Origin: CAYTKU01 sp964550845
Lineage (GTDB): Bacteria; Patescibacteriota; Patescibacteriia; Magasanikbacterales; UBA922
Direction: 5' to 3'
NCBI GenBank assembly: GCA_964550845.1
Contig: CAZKAD010000002.1
Location: 1-64,000 of the forward strand
DNA length: 64,000 nucleotides
Positions within the stretch are counted from its first letter, which is position 1. The number at the start of each line of letters is the position of its first letter. This document shows positions 8,270-16,398 of this stretch, piece by piece. The notes beneath the pieces are model-generated. The model was given only the letters and a program-made list of their open reading frames with translations. It made no database searches and was not told where the DNA came from. A program made the translations under genes and the position numbers.

Positions 8270-10939
8270 ATGTTTGTCGTTAAACGTGATGGTGTCAAAG
8301 CTGCGGTGGATATTTCAAAGATCCAACGGAAGCTTGAAGATGTATCAAAGAAAATTTATCCCTTGACTAAGATTGATTTGAATAAAATTGTACAATTGGT
8401 TCAAGAAGGTCTGTATCAAAACATCACAACGACTGACATTGATAAATATACCTCAAAGAAATGCATTGAACTTTCTCTAGTTGAACCCGAATATGGAGTA
8501 CTTGCCTCTCGATTGCTGGTCGATAATCATCATCGAAATACTCTTTCAAGTTTTAAGGATAAAATGAGAATTTTGTATCGCCGTCATGATAAACAAGGAA
8601 AAACTCACCCTCTTATTTCAGCAGTATTTTACAAATTTGTCGAAATGCATCAAAAAGCACTCGAGCGAATGATTGATTACGATCGAGATTATCTTCTTGA
8701 CGTATTCGGATTTATGACTCTTGAGAATCAATACATCAATAAGGTCGATGGACAAATGGTTGAGCGGCCTCAAGATCTGTTCATGCGAGAGGCGATTACT
8801 GTTTGTATGGATCCGACCAACTTTAAAAACGAACAAGTAATCGAGAATATTCATTTAATTTATGACCTGTTGAGCTGTCGTGCTTTTACCTATGCAACTC
8901 CCACATTGAATAATTCTGGATTTCGTAATCAGCAATTGAGCAGTTGCTTTCTTCTCAGTATTACTGATTCGCTCGAAGGAATCAATAAGGGTTTGGTTGA
9001 CGCGTCAAAAATTAGTAAAATGGGAGGCGGAGTTGGAATTAATTTTTCATCAATTCGTCCACAAGGTTCATTAATTCGAGGAACAAATGGTTATTCAAAA
9101 GGAGTTCGAGAATTCGTTCGCTCATATGGACAAGCGAGCACCGCCTGGGATCAAGGAGGAACTCGTGCTGGTAGTTTTGCTCTCTTCTTGCGTGATTTTC
9201 ATCCAGATTTTATCCAATTTATTGGAATGAAAAACCCTCGGTTGCATGAATCTCTCGGAGATCGGAGAATTTTTTACGCTGCCGCATTGAGTGATATGTT
9301 TTGGAATGCAGTTCAAAACGATAGTGAATGGCATTTTATTAGTCCAGAAGAATCACCCGGTCTTGAAAATTTGGTTGGAGAAAAGTATGAACAAGAGATT
9401 AATCGTTTAGTCAAAGAAAAGAAATATCAAAGCAAAATGCCTGCACGAGAAGTATTGAAAGAAATTATGAGAAATCAATTCATTTCTGGAGTACCTTATA
9501 TTATTAACATTGATCAAATCAATCGGAAGAATAATCTTTCTCACTACTCGAATGTTCTTTCTTCAAATCTCTGCGTTGAAATCACTCTTCCATCATCAGA
9601 ATTCGAATATGCAGTATGTAATCTTTGTTCAATTGTGCTACCGACTTTTGTTCACCAAAAAGGAGATACTTTTGGAGATCTTCAAACTTATCGATCTCCA
9701 AATTATCTTCCAACTAAAATTACTGATCCAGTCTTTGATTTTAATGGACTGGCTCAAGTGGTTGAAAAAATTGCCGAAACAATGGATCGCGTGATTGATC
9801 GTAACAATTACCCTGTTTTGGAAGCTGTACTATCTAACTTTCTTCATCGCCCGATTGGAATTGGATCAAGTGGATTTGCAAATGTTTGCTGTTTGATGAA
9901 AACACCGTATAACTCCGAACAAGCAGTCAAATTGACCTCTTACATTGCTGAGACGATTGCTTATGGAAGTTTGACCGCCTCGACTAAACTGGCCAAAAAA
10001 CTTGCCACTCCAAAACAAGAGGAAAAGAGTCGCAAAATGTTCGAATTGTTTGAAGAACGAAAGAAGATTCTTCGAGAAAAACAAAATCTTGAAGCTTCAA
10101 TTCGAAGTCCCGATCGGCCTGTCGAGGGAAAAACATCACTTCGAGATCCAGACTTGATTGTAAAAGAAATGCTCGATCTTGCGCGTGAAATTGGACCTTA
10201 TCCGAGTTATTTTTACGGAGAAGGGGCTCCAATTTCAAGAGGTCATTTTCAATGGAAAATGTGGGGCTTGACTGAACACGATCTCTCGGGGTTTTGGGAT
10301 TGGGGTACTCTTGAACAGCATATTCGAAGATATGGAGTTCGAAATTCGCTTTTGACTGCTCAAATGCCGACTGCAACAACTGCACAAATTATGGGTGTCA
10401 ATGAAAGTGTTGAACCTTTTACAGCAAACATTTACCGTCGAAAAGTACTAACTGGAGAATATGAAGTGATTAACAAACATCTAATTTCCGATTTAACTGA
10501 ACTTGGAATGTGGGATGAAAATATGAAGAATTTTTTGGTTGGCGGAGGTTCAATCCAAGATCTCGCCTTACCTCCTTTGTACAAGGAACTCTATCGAACT
10601 GCTTGGGAAATGCCACAAAAAATTTCAATCCAACATGCAGCTGCAAGAGGACCTTTTCTCGATCACTCCCAATCATTCAACGTTTGGATTCCTAATAAAC
10701 CGATTGGAAATATTGAAAGAGCTGATTTACTTTATCGAGTTTTGATTGAGGGGTGGAAAAGTGGATTGAAAACTGGAATTTATTATCTTCGTACTGAACC
10801 TGCTGGAGAAGCTCAAAAGTTTACTGTTCCTCTTGATGTATTGAGCAAAATCCAAAAAACCGAGATTCCACTTACTCGTAAAATTGAAATCAAATTTGAA
10901 GTTCCTGGTGAAATGGGGTGTCTTGTCTGTGGAACATGA
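8270..10939 (+). CDS. Ribonucleoside-diphosphate reductase large subunit (class I)
   Basis: 889 residues. Reduces ribonucleotides to deoxyribonucleotides with a small radical-bearing subunit that is not in this window. Residues 1-~95 form an ATP-cone (FVVKRDGVKAAVDISKIQ). Catalytic residues visible: C226 (QQLSSCFLL), N433-C435-E437 (NLCVE), C450 (VCNLCSI), and the C-terminal pair CLVCGT used for re-reduction. Residues ~575-640 form a charged, coiled-coil-like insertion (EEKSRKMFELFEERKKILRE) that standard enzymes lack at this length. It is preceded by AAAATTGA and a hairpin. The stop overlaps the next start in an ATGA. Confidence 0.95.
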   Translation: MFVVKRDGVKAAVDISKIQRKLEDVSKKIYPLTKIDLNKIVQLVQEGLYQNITTTDIDKYTSKKCIELSLVEPEYGVLASRLLVDNHHRNTLSSFKDKMRILYRRHDKQGKTHPLISAVFYKFVEMHQKALERMIDYDRDYLLDVFGFMTLENQYINKVDGQMVERPQDLFMREAITVCMDPTNFKNEQVIENIHLIYDLLSCRAFTYATPTLNNSGFRNQQLSSCFLLSITDSLEGINKGLVDASKISKMGGGVGINFSSIRPQGSLIRGTNGYSKGVREFVRSYGQASTAWDQGGTRAGSFALFLRDFHPDFIQFIGMKNPRLHESLGDRRIFYAAALSDMFWNAVQNDSEWHFISPEESPGLENLVGEKYEQEINRLVKEKKYQSKMPAREVLKEIMRNQFISGVPYIINIDQINRKNNLSHYSNVLSSNLCVEITLPSSEFEYAVCNLCSIVLPTFVHQKGDTFGDLQTYRSPNYLPTKITDPVFDFNGLAQVVEKIAETMDRVIDRNNYPVLEAVLSNFLHRPIGIGSSGFANVCCLMKTPYNSEQAVKLTSYIAETIAYGSLTASTKLAKKLATPKQEEKSRKMFELFEERKKILREKQNLEASIRSPDRPVEGKTSLRDPDLIVKEMLDLAREIGPYPSYFYGEGAPISRGHFQWKMWGLTEHDLSGFWDWGTLEQHIRRYGVRNSLLTAQMPTATTAQIMGVNESVEPFTANIYRRKVLTGEYEVINKHLISDLTELGMWDENMKNFLVGGGSIQDLALPPLYKELYRTAWEMPQKISIQHAAARGPFLDHSQSFNVWIPNKPIGNIERADLLYRVLIEGWKSGLKTGIYYLRTEPAGEAQKFTVPLDVLSKIQKTEIPLTRKIEIKFEVPGEMGCLVCGT

Positions 10940-11460
10940 TTTCAAAAGAAGAAGGTACAACTATAATTGATCAATGGTTGTCGAAACGAAAACTTCATTG
11001 TCAACTTGAACAAACTGAGACAAGTTTAACCAATTCAGAAAGTCCCGAAAGACGTTTAACGCTTCGTTTTGATCAAACTAGTTTGTTGATTCCTGTAGAA
11101 GAATCAAAAGAATACTATGATTATTTCGATTTGAACAAAGATCTTAAGAAAGTAAAAGAAAATCAACAATTTACTTTGAGATGTTTTGGACATCCGAACT
11201 CAATTGTTCTATTCAAAAATTTCCGATTGAATACAATCCACTTGCACATTACCAATCAAAAAGAGTTCGATTGGTGTTGTCAAGAGGATCTCAAATTAAC
11301 TATTCCATTGCAAGTCTATCTCACATTTATTCCTTCATCTTTCTCTCAGCAGACAAAGAATCAATTGAATTGTCATTTTCCGCTTTGTCTTAAAGTAAAA
11401 TCGGGTGATATTTCTCGAGGATATTCGGTGTTAATCAAAAATGCAATCGTAATTGTTTAA
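10936..11460 (+). CDS. Hypothetical protein with an in-frame palindromic element
   Basis: 174 residues, starting at the ATG that overlaps the RNR stop (ATGA), so the two are probably transcribed together. No recognised domain; the second half is beta-rich. Bases ~11023-11062 are a copy of the intergenic TTTAAC palindromic element, translated as SLTNSESPERRLTL. The same DNA unit is non-coding at 12828 and 45760. This insert sits near residues 30-43, before the more ordered part of the protein. Confidence 0.7.
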   Translation: MISKEEGTTIIDQWLSKRKLHCQLEQTETSLTNSESPERRLTLRFDQTSLLIPVEESKEYYDYFDLNKDLKKVKENQQFTLRCFGHPNSIVLFKNFRLNTIHLHITNQKEFDWCCQEDLKLTIPLQVYLTFIPSSFSQQTKNQLNCHFPLCLKVKSGDISRGYSVLIKNAIVIV

Positions 11461-11473
11461 CATTAAATAATGG

Positions 11474-11497
11474 TTGTTTTCTCTTCGGAGAAAACAA
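11474..11497. repeat. Leader hairpin with TTCG loop before the packaging ATPase
   Basis: Arms TTGTTTTCTC and GAGAAAACAA (perfect 10 bp) close a C-TTCG-G tetraloop, the very stable UUCG type when transcribed. It ends 7 bases before the ATG at 11505. Confidence 0.65.
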
Positions 11498-11504
11498 ATC
11501 AAAA

Positions 11505-12800
11505 ATGTCTCAAGGACGAGTTAAAACAATTGATTCTTTTCCAAACATGAGTCGGTTGCATGTTATTTCTGCGAAATCAAAGTCAAAAAATTTCAATCTT
11601 CCCTCTCTTGATGAAGTTGAATCGGTAATCAAATCTCGAGACGCAGTTGGACTTATTCGTCGAAATGATATTTCCCAAAGTGCTAGTGAATTAATAAGTC
11701 CTTCAGGACGTTTAATGCCTCGAGATGATGTCTCATCAAGAAGTGCCACTGATTTAATAAGTCCTTCTGAACGTCCAATAACTCGAAGAGAGCCTGCTTT
11801 CGATGATGAATACGAAGCTCCAGATCTCGATTCAAGTCAAATGAAATCAATGTTTGAACAATTGGCCGAGGAAAGTCGAAAAGAAAATGAACGAAATTCA
11901 CCAAAGAAAAAGAATAAAAAAGACAAGAAACTTTACGATGCTCGAAATCATGTTGATCAAAGAAAACTTCAAAACGATCAAGCCCCCGAAATTGGTGATA
12001 GAGGAAATCGGCGGAGAATCTCAGTACAAGAGCTCGATCTTGACATTATTTATCCGAACTATGACAATTACCTTGATCCAAAAACCTCTGGATACAAAGT
12101 AGTGATGATTGGAAAAACTGGTACAGGAAAGACCACAGCTCTCCGAAGTATTATGTACGAGAAGTCTGAAATAATTCCCTGTGCACAAGTCTACTCTGGA
12201 TCTGAAGAATTCAATCATCAATATGCAGAGTTCATTCCAGATGTATTTATTCTCGACAATGACAGTGATGGTAAATGGGACAAAGAAGCTTATCGAAAGA
12301 TGATTAAGAGACAAAAAATTGCAGTCAATTATTTGCAAAATCCATGGAGTATTATTATTTGGGATGATATTATTTCAAAGAAAAAGCATTTTGATGATCC
12401 AATGGTTAAAAATACATACAAAATTGGACGTCACTGGAAGATTCTACATTTTCTTCTCTTGCAATATGGCATGGACATTGAAAAAGATATTCGAGCTAAT
12501 ATTGATGGGGCATTTTTGTTTCGAGAAACCAAATTAGATATTTGTGAAACTTTATTCAAAACTTTCTCCGGAGGAATCGAAACTTTTCGAGATTTTCGAA
12601 AGATTCTTGATTTTTATACTAAAGATTTCAAAGCTTTGTACATTCATAATCGAGGTGCAAGTTCCGATTTCAAGGATTGTGTCTTCTATTATGAAGCGAG
12701 AAAAGATATTCCTAAAGACTTCAAATTTGGTGCTCAAGAAACATGGATGTACAATGATGAGATCTATGAGCCAAATTCTGCAGTGGAAATGTTCTTTTAA
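11505..12800 (+). CDS. A32-type DNA packaging ATPase
   Basis: 431 residues. The FtsK/HerA-superfamily ATPase pumps viral DNA into capsids. Walker A is MIGKTGTGKTTALRS (~residues 201-215) and the Walker B is WSIIIWDDI (~281-289), followed by a RHWKILHFLLLQYG sensor region and conserved RANIDGAFLFRE. The N-terminal ~180 residues are extra: polar, charged, probably disordered. They contain two copies of a palindromic element translated as SASELISPSGRLMPR and SATDLISPSERPITRR. Core gene of Nucleocytoviricota. Confidence 0.92.
   Translation: MSQGRVKTIDSFPNMSRLHVISAKSKSKNFNLPSLDEVESVIKSRDAVGLIRRNDISQSASELISPSGRLMPRDDVSSRSATDLISPSERPITRREPAFDDEYEAPDLDSSQMKSMFEQLAEESRKENERNSPKKKNKKDKKLYDARNHVDQRKLQNDQAPEIGDRGNRRRISVQELDLDIIYPNYDNYLDPKTSGYKVVMIGKTGTGKTTALRSIMYEKSEIIPCAQVYSGSEEFNHQYAEFIPDVFILDNDSDGKWDKEAYRKMIKRQKIAVNYLQNPWSIIIWDDIISKKKHFDDPMVKNTYKIGRHWKILHFLLLQYGMDIEKDIRANIDGAFLFRETKLDICETLFKTFSGGIETFRDFRKILDFYTKDFKALYIHNRGASSDFKDCVFYYEARKDIPKDFKFGAQETWMYNDEIYEPNSAVEMFF
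11688..11780. repeat. Two palindromic elements inside the packaging ATPase gene
   Basis: TTAATAAGTCCTTCAGGACG and a diverged second copy lie in frame about 63 bases apart, encoding ELISPSGRL and DLISPSERP. The non-coding counterpart AGTCCCAAAGGACGTTTAA is at 12881-12899, just downstream of the same gene. Confidence 0.75.
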
Positions 12801-12822
12801 TCATTGTCAAGACTTTTTGAAG

Positions 12823-12902
12823 TGTTTAACCAATTCAGGGAGTCCTTTTGAGGACGTTTAAGTTCGATTAAGCAATTTAATTAGTCCCAAAGGACGTTTA
12901 AT
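12823..12902. repeat. Palindromic elements downstream of the packaging ATPase
   Basis: Two to three diverged units (GTTTAACCAATTCAGGGAG with GTCC/GGAC stem; then TTTAATTAGTCCCAAAGGAC) fill the gap up to the gene at 12914. No promoter motif is visible here. Confidence 0.65.
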
Positions 12903-12913
12903 GTCACCGAAAA

Positions 12914-13234
12914 ATGAACGTAAAGGATAAATATCAAACACTGGTTGCATGTGGATTGTCTGATTACCAAAGTTATCTTTTTCCTTTCCTTTGTCGAGAT
13001 CTTTATGATCCTCGTTTGCTTATTTTAATTGGTCAATATTCCGAATACCGAGATATTTTTATTGTAAACATGGTTTCAGGATTGCGTTCTTATTGGATAA
13101 ATACACGTTCGGTATTTCCCTTTTTGCCAACTGCTGTATTTCCAATTGGAGAAACGCAACTCGAGTATACAGGAAGTTCGGAAGGTGAAAACGTTTTGTC
13201 TGACGATCTTCCCTATTATCTTCAAATGGATTAA
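12914..13234 (+). CDS. Short member or fragment of the YDPRLL protein family
   Basis: 106 residues. Residues ~12-45 (GLSDYQSYLFPFLCRDLYDPRLLILI in part) match the C-terminal end of the ~270-residue proteins at 48596 and 49440, where LYDPRLL is followed by ILIQEFF. Here that block is near the N-terminus and is followed by ~60 unrelated residues. The upstream two thirds of the family are missing, so this is probably a truncated paralog, possibly still expressed. Palindromic elements abut its 5' side. Confidence 0.55.
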   Translation: MNVKDKYQTLVACGLSDYQSYLFPFLCRDLYDPRLLILIGQYSEYRDIFIVNMVSGLRSYWINTRSVFPFLPTAVFPIGETQLEYTGSSEGENVLSDDLPYYLQMD

Positions 13235-13263
13235 TTATTGGATCAAAATCCAATAATAAAAAA

Positions 13264-13473
13264 TTATTCCTTCATTCCTCTCATTCGATTAAATTCTCCA
13301 TCTCGAACGATTGTATAACTTACTGTTCCGGTCAGTTCGGCATATCGAAGAGCATCAAGTGGAATCAAACGATTATCAATTGAGTAATCAAAAAGTAGAG
13401 GTTTATTCACTTCAGAAAGTGCTTCAGGATGTTTATCCTGTTCAGACATATCTTGAGGTTCGCTGGTGGCCAT
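13264..13473 (-). CDS. Small hypothetical protein containing a palindromic element
   Basis: 69 residues, beginning 2 bases after the stop of the kinase gene upstream on the same strand, so likely co-transcribed with it. The stretch encoding KHPEALSEVNKPL (about 13403-13440) is a copy of the long form of the palindromic element (GCACTTTCTGAAGTGAATAA against GGACTTTCTGAATTGGTTAA at 45771), read in the orientation opposite to the ATPase copies. No domain recognised. Confidence 0.55.
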   Translation of the reverse strand: MATSEPQDMSEQDKHPEALSEVNKPLLFDYSIDNRLIPLDALRYAELTGTVSYTIVRDGEFNRMRGMKE

Positions 13474-13475
13474 TT

Positions 13476-14381
13476 CTAATGGTGAAAAACTTTTAATTCA
13501 ATTTTATCCAACATTTGATAAATTTCTTTCCAAGAAGGTCTTTGAAGAGGGTCTTTTTGCAAACATCTATCGATCAGAGTTTTATATTCGTCCAAACAAT
13601 CAGGCATCTCGTATTCTCCAGAAAGAATATTTGAAATGGTTAGACCTTCATCGAGATCGGCGAAAGGAGAATTCGGAGAAAGAAGTTCATAAACCAAAAC
13701 TCCATAGCTCCAAATATCATGAGCATATGAATTACTACAGCCGAGTATCATTTCTGGAGGAATATAATCAACCGTTCCGGCAAAATCATTTGCTTGAGGA
13801 AGTCCTCTTCGTTCGGCATCAACAAACATCACCGATCCAAAGTCACATAGAATAACTTCATCCTGTGATTTAGTTCTAAATTTATTTGCTCGAGGACTTG
13901 AGACAATTTCACTATTTGACAAGAGAAGATTCTCAAGTTTTAAGTCTCGATAAATGATTCCTTCTGAATGGAGGAAGTCGAGAATCTTTGCGATTTGACG
14001 AAGATATCCAGGAATTTTTTTCTCTGGAAATCCATGTAGTTTGAGAGTAAAGAAATCAGTCGGATGATATTCGAGGATAATACATTGATCAAATACTTTA
14101 TCTCGTTTCTCGATTAAATCAATAAATTTACAAATTCCTTTACTTTGCCGATTTCCAATATATCGATAGAACGCGGCTTCATTAGTGAGTTTCCATTCTT
14201 CTTCACTTCCAACCAGAGTTCGTTGATGTTTGAGTGCATACTTTTTTGAACTTTTCTTTTGTTCGTCAACCTCGAATGCGAGGTAAACCTTCGCATTTCC
14301 TCCTTTTTGGATGCAAGTTGAAACGACATATTTACCGATTTGTATTCCGGTCAGATTCATCTTCACTGCTACCATTGTCAT
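13476..14381 (-). CDS. Serine/threonine protein kinase
   Basis: 301 residues with a complete kinase core: glycine loop QKGGNAKVYLAF, lysine in KYALKH, catalytic loop YRDLKLENLLL, magnesium loop CDFGSV, activation segment ending in GTVDYIPPE, and DIWSYGVLVYELL. All key catalytic residues are present, so activity is likely. ATG is taken at 14381, but MNLTGIQ at 14360 would reduce the overlap with the upstream gene (ending 14332) and is an alternative. Putative targets are host or virion proteins. Confidence 0.92.
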   Translation of the reverse strand: MTMVAVKMNLTGIQIGKYVVSTCIQKGGNAKVYLAFEVDEQKKSSKKYALKHQRTLVGSEEEWKLTNEAAFYRYIGNRQSKGICKFIDLIEKRDKVFDQCIILEYHPTDFFTLKLHGFPEKKIPGYLRQIAKILDFLHSEGIIYRDLKLENLLLSNSEIVSSPRANKFRTKSQDEVILCDFGSVMFVDAERRGLPQANDFAGTVDYIPPEMILGCSNSYAHDIWSYGVLVYELLSPNSPFADLDEGLTISNILSGEYEMPDCLDEYKTLIDRCLQKDPLQRPSWKEIYQMLDKIELKVFHH

Positions 14382-14658
14382 CTTTTCTTTCGGGAGAAAA
14401 GTCTTTTTTACGAACTTGACAAGTTTGAACTTGTGTTTTCTTCGAATATCGATCCCAAATTTCAGGCGGACAATCCTTTTTCGAGAGAGAAGATCTTACG
14501 GAATCAGTCAATTTGACTGAATATTCTCCAGCAGAAAGAAATTGTGTATTTTGCTCTTTCATCAGTCGGATCATCGTCTGACGAATTTTCGTCTCTTTCG
14601 CTTGAAGGGCGGCAATTTTTTGTTTCAATTGATACCAATCGCGAAGGAGATCGCTCAT
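14332..14658 (-). CDS. Small coiled-coil hypothetical protein
   Basis: 108 residues. The first ~40 residues (DWYQLKQKIAALQAKETKIR) form a likely coiled coil; the C-terminal third is highly charged (SPERKDDNGSSEDESDRN). The 3' end overlaps the kinase start by 50 bases in another frame. The ATG follows directly on a palindromic element (14658-14685). Function unknown. Confidence 0.65.
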   Translation of the reverse strand: MSDLLRDWYQLKQKIAALQAKETKIRQTMIRLMKEQNTQFLSAGEYSVKLTDSVRSSLSKKDCPPEIWDRYSKKTQVQTCQVRKKDFSPERKDDNGSSEDESDRNTNR

Positions 14659-14685
14659 TTTAACCAGTCCAAGAGACGTTTAATT
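14658..14685. repeat. Single palindromic element abutting a start codon
   Basis: TTTAACCAGTCCAAGAGACG followed by TTTAA. Read on the minus strand it ends GGTTAAA immediately before ATG, as at 20065, 40618 and 45841. Confidence 0.65.
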
Positions 14686-14697
14686 CCAATCGAATTT

Positions 14698-15087
14698 TTA
14701 ATCGAGATATTTCTTTCCGATAAAAATCAATAGAATCACCAGCAACAAGATAATGATAATGTAAACACTATTGTCACATTTGTACAACCTTGAACATACA
14801 GGACAAGATTGGATATGCTGAGCAATCTCAATACAACTAATCACTCCAAAAGACTGAGGAAAATTTTCCTGTTTTTGAGGCGGAGGTTGAGCCACTGGGA
14901 ATGAATTCTGATAATAGTTGTAATAAGGAGGAAACATCTCTTGTTTCGGTTCATAAGAAGGTTGGGGTTGAGGCATTGGCAATGGACCTGAAAGCATCTC
15001 TTTGGTCGGATAATCACCTCCAACCTGAGCTACCTTATCTGGATTGGCTTCAAGGTCAAAATTTTGCATGAATGTGATTCCAGACAT
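14698..15087 (-). CDS. Pro/Gln-rich tail-anchored membrane protein
   Basis: 129 residues. Residues ~30-80 are rich in Pro, Gln, Tyr (QPQPSYEPKQE, PPYYNYY), then a cysteine cluster IQSCPVCSRLYKC (~90-103), then a single C-terminal hydrophobic helix (VYIIIILLLVILLIFI) and a short KKYLD tail. This topology suggests a tail-anchored protein with an exposed proline-rich domain; PPYY could be a WW-domain ligand. Inference only; I recognise no family. A hairpin lies 11 bases upstream of its ATG. Confidence 0.7.
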   Translation of the reverse strand: MSGITFMQNFDLEANPDKVAQVGGDYPTKEMLSGPLPMPQPQPSYEPKQEMFPPYYNYYQNSFPVAQPPPQKQENFPQSFGVISCIEIAQHIQSCPVCSRLYKCDNSVYIIIILLLVILLIFIGKKYLD

Positions 15088-15097
15088 ATTTCGAATC

Positions 15098-15124
15098 TTT
15101 TCTTTCCTTTTCGAGGAAAGAAAA
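15098..15124. repeat. Intergenic hairpin
   Basis: Arms TTTTCTTTCC and GGAAAGAAAA (perfect 10 bp), loop TTTTCGA, between the end of the 15164 gene and the ATG at 15087, both on the minus strand. Confidence 0.6.
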
Positions 15125-15163
15125 AAATTAATCTTCAGTCAATGATTTCAATAATTTCAATAG

Positions 15164-15799
15164 TTAATCTTCAATTTCTTCGCCTTCCTCAATTCGATCA
15201 ATTGCAGAAGTTAAGACAACTGAATCTAAAACGGGGCCGATTGGACATCTACTTGGAAAAACGAATGATAATTTTTGTTTCAGTTTAAGCAATTCCTGAT
15301 CAAGCTGGGCTCCAGGTTGGTCAGCTTCGAATGGAACGATTGGATAGACGTTACAAAGTTGATTCTTGTACACTTCATCATTATCATCAAGAAGAATGGT
15401 GTTTTGTGGATTAAAATTTGGAAATGTATCCCAGATATAGCGTAGATCTTTCAAGTTATCATCTCCATAAATTTGTTCGGCATGATTGCAGTGATGATCA
15501 AAGAGGTAAAAAGCAAGTTTTCTTGGTTTTCCCTGGAGAATAATCTTTTCAACAATGAAACTTCCATAATCTTTGGTTGCCGCAGTCCAAACACCAACAT
15601 TAAAGTTTTCGAACAGGTAATCGAGAAAGTCTTGTAAATAAGGCCGTTCGTAAACGTAAAAAATAGGAACTTCTTTACCCTTTACATTCTCGGTCATAAT
15701 ATGAAACGAAAGACCTTTAATAATTTTCCCTGGATCGAGAGATGAAATGATTGTCGCATCCAGATCCAGAATCACATTCATTCTTTTTGACGAGGTCAT
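15164..15799 (-). CDS. FCP1/SCP-type HAD phosphatase (NIF-like)
   Basis: 211 residues. The opening NVILDLDATIISS has the DLDxT catalytic signature of CTD-type phosphatases. YERPYLQDFLDYLFENF, VGVWTAATKDY and LLDDNDEVYKNQ follow as expected for the family, covering motifs II and III. Cellular members dephosphorylate the C-terminal domain of RNA polymerase II. The viral protein could act on host polymerase or other phosphoproteins. The acidic C-terminus is short. Start ATG is preceded by an imperfect hairpin. Confidence 0.88.
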   Translation of the reverse strand: MTSSKRMNVILDLDATIISSLDPGKIIKGLSFHIMTENVKGKEVPIFYVYERPYLQDFLDYLFENFNVGVWTAATKDYGSFIVEKIILQGKPRKLAFYLFDHHCNHAEQIYGDDNLKDLRYIWDTFPNFNPQNTILLDDNDEVYKNQLCNVYPIVPFEADQPGAQLDQELLKLKQKLSFVFPSRCPIGPVLDSVVLTSAIDRIEEGEEIED

Positions 15800-15839
15800 T
15801 TCTTTCCTTTCGAAAAAGGAGAGAATTTTTTTATTTCAA

Positions 15840-16286
15840 TTAATCAACTTCGAGAAATATCCCGATTGTGGCAAACGCTCCAGCACGAAGAGGTGTTCCA
15901 ACCGTTAAAGAGACAATCGCAACAACAGCCATATACTTACCTTCAGCAACACACGAATTGTTTTCATTGGTTGCAAGGATCACGATTCCAATTATAGCCA
16001 ATACAATCAACCACAAAATGTCGAGAACAAACACAATAATTGTCACGAGACGGAATAAATCTCCACCTTTTTGCCACCATTTGATTGCAATCACCGTAAT
16101 GAGTGCAAACCAAAGAACCAGATCATGAAGTCCTTGAATAAAATTCCATTCATGAAGATAGAAACTTGCTCGTGTTTCTTGTTGGCATTCGGAATCTCGA
16201 TCTTTTTCTCCTGATACAATCAAAAGAATTGCAATCGGTAACAAAAAGAATGAGACGGGAGTAATGACAGCAAGATATTTGCACAT
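15840..16286 (-). CDS. Four-span membrane protein
   Basis: 148 residues from the ATG at 16286 (CKYLAVITPVSFFLLPI). The longer open frame up to 16490 overlaps the coding end of the next gene and encodes no plausible protein, and an AAAATTGA motif (16348-16355) sits 62 bases upstream of the chosen start. Four hydrophobic segments are visible (~4-23, ~48-65, ~72-98, ~115-140) with a Cys-containing loop between the first two. Unknown family. Confidence 0.75.
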   Translation of the reverse strand: MCKYLAVITPVSFFLLPIAILLIVSGEKDRDSECQQETRASFYLHEWNFIQGLHDLVLWFALITVIAIKWWQKGGDLFRLVTIIVFVLDILWLIVLAIIGIVILATNENNSCVAEGKYMAVVAIVSLTVGTPLRAGAFATIGIFLEVD

Positions 16287-16347
16287 TGATCGAGATTCAA
16301 TATTAAAAGTAAATTTAATTACTTTCCTTGAAGATTGAGAAAAAAGA

Positions 16348-16355
16348 TCAATTTT
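16348..16355 (-). promoter_or_regulatory. AAAATTGA motif (minus strand)
   Basis: TCAATTTT on the plus strand, 62 bases upstream of the ATG at 16286. A small CATCT-CGAA-AGATG hairpin just beyond it (16358-16371) lies after the stop of the 16399 gene. Confidence 0.55.
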
Positions 16356-16398
16356 CACATCTCGAAAGATGGGAAATGTTTTAACAATGTAACGAGAA

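Noticed and set aside
13466..13855. Plus-strand open frame of 129 codons
   Set aside because: Antisense to the serine/threonine kinase, whose catalytic motifs are complete.
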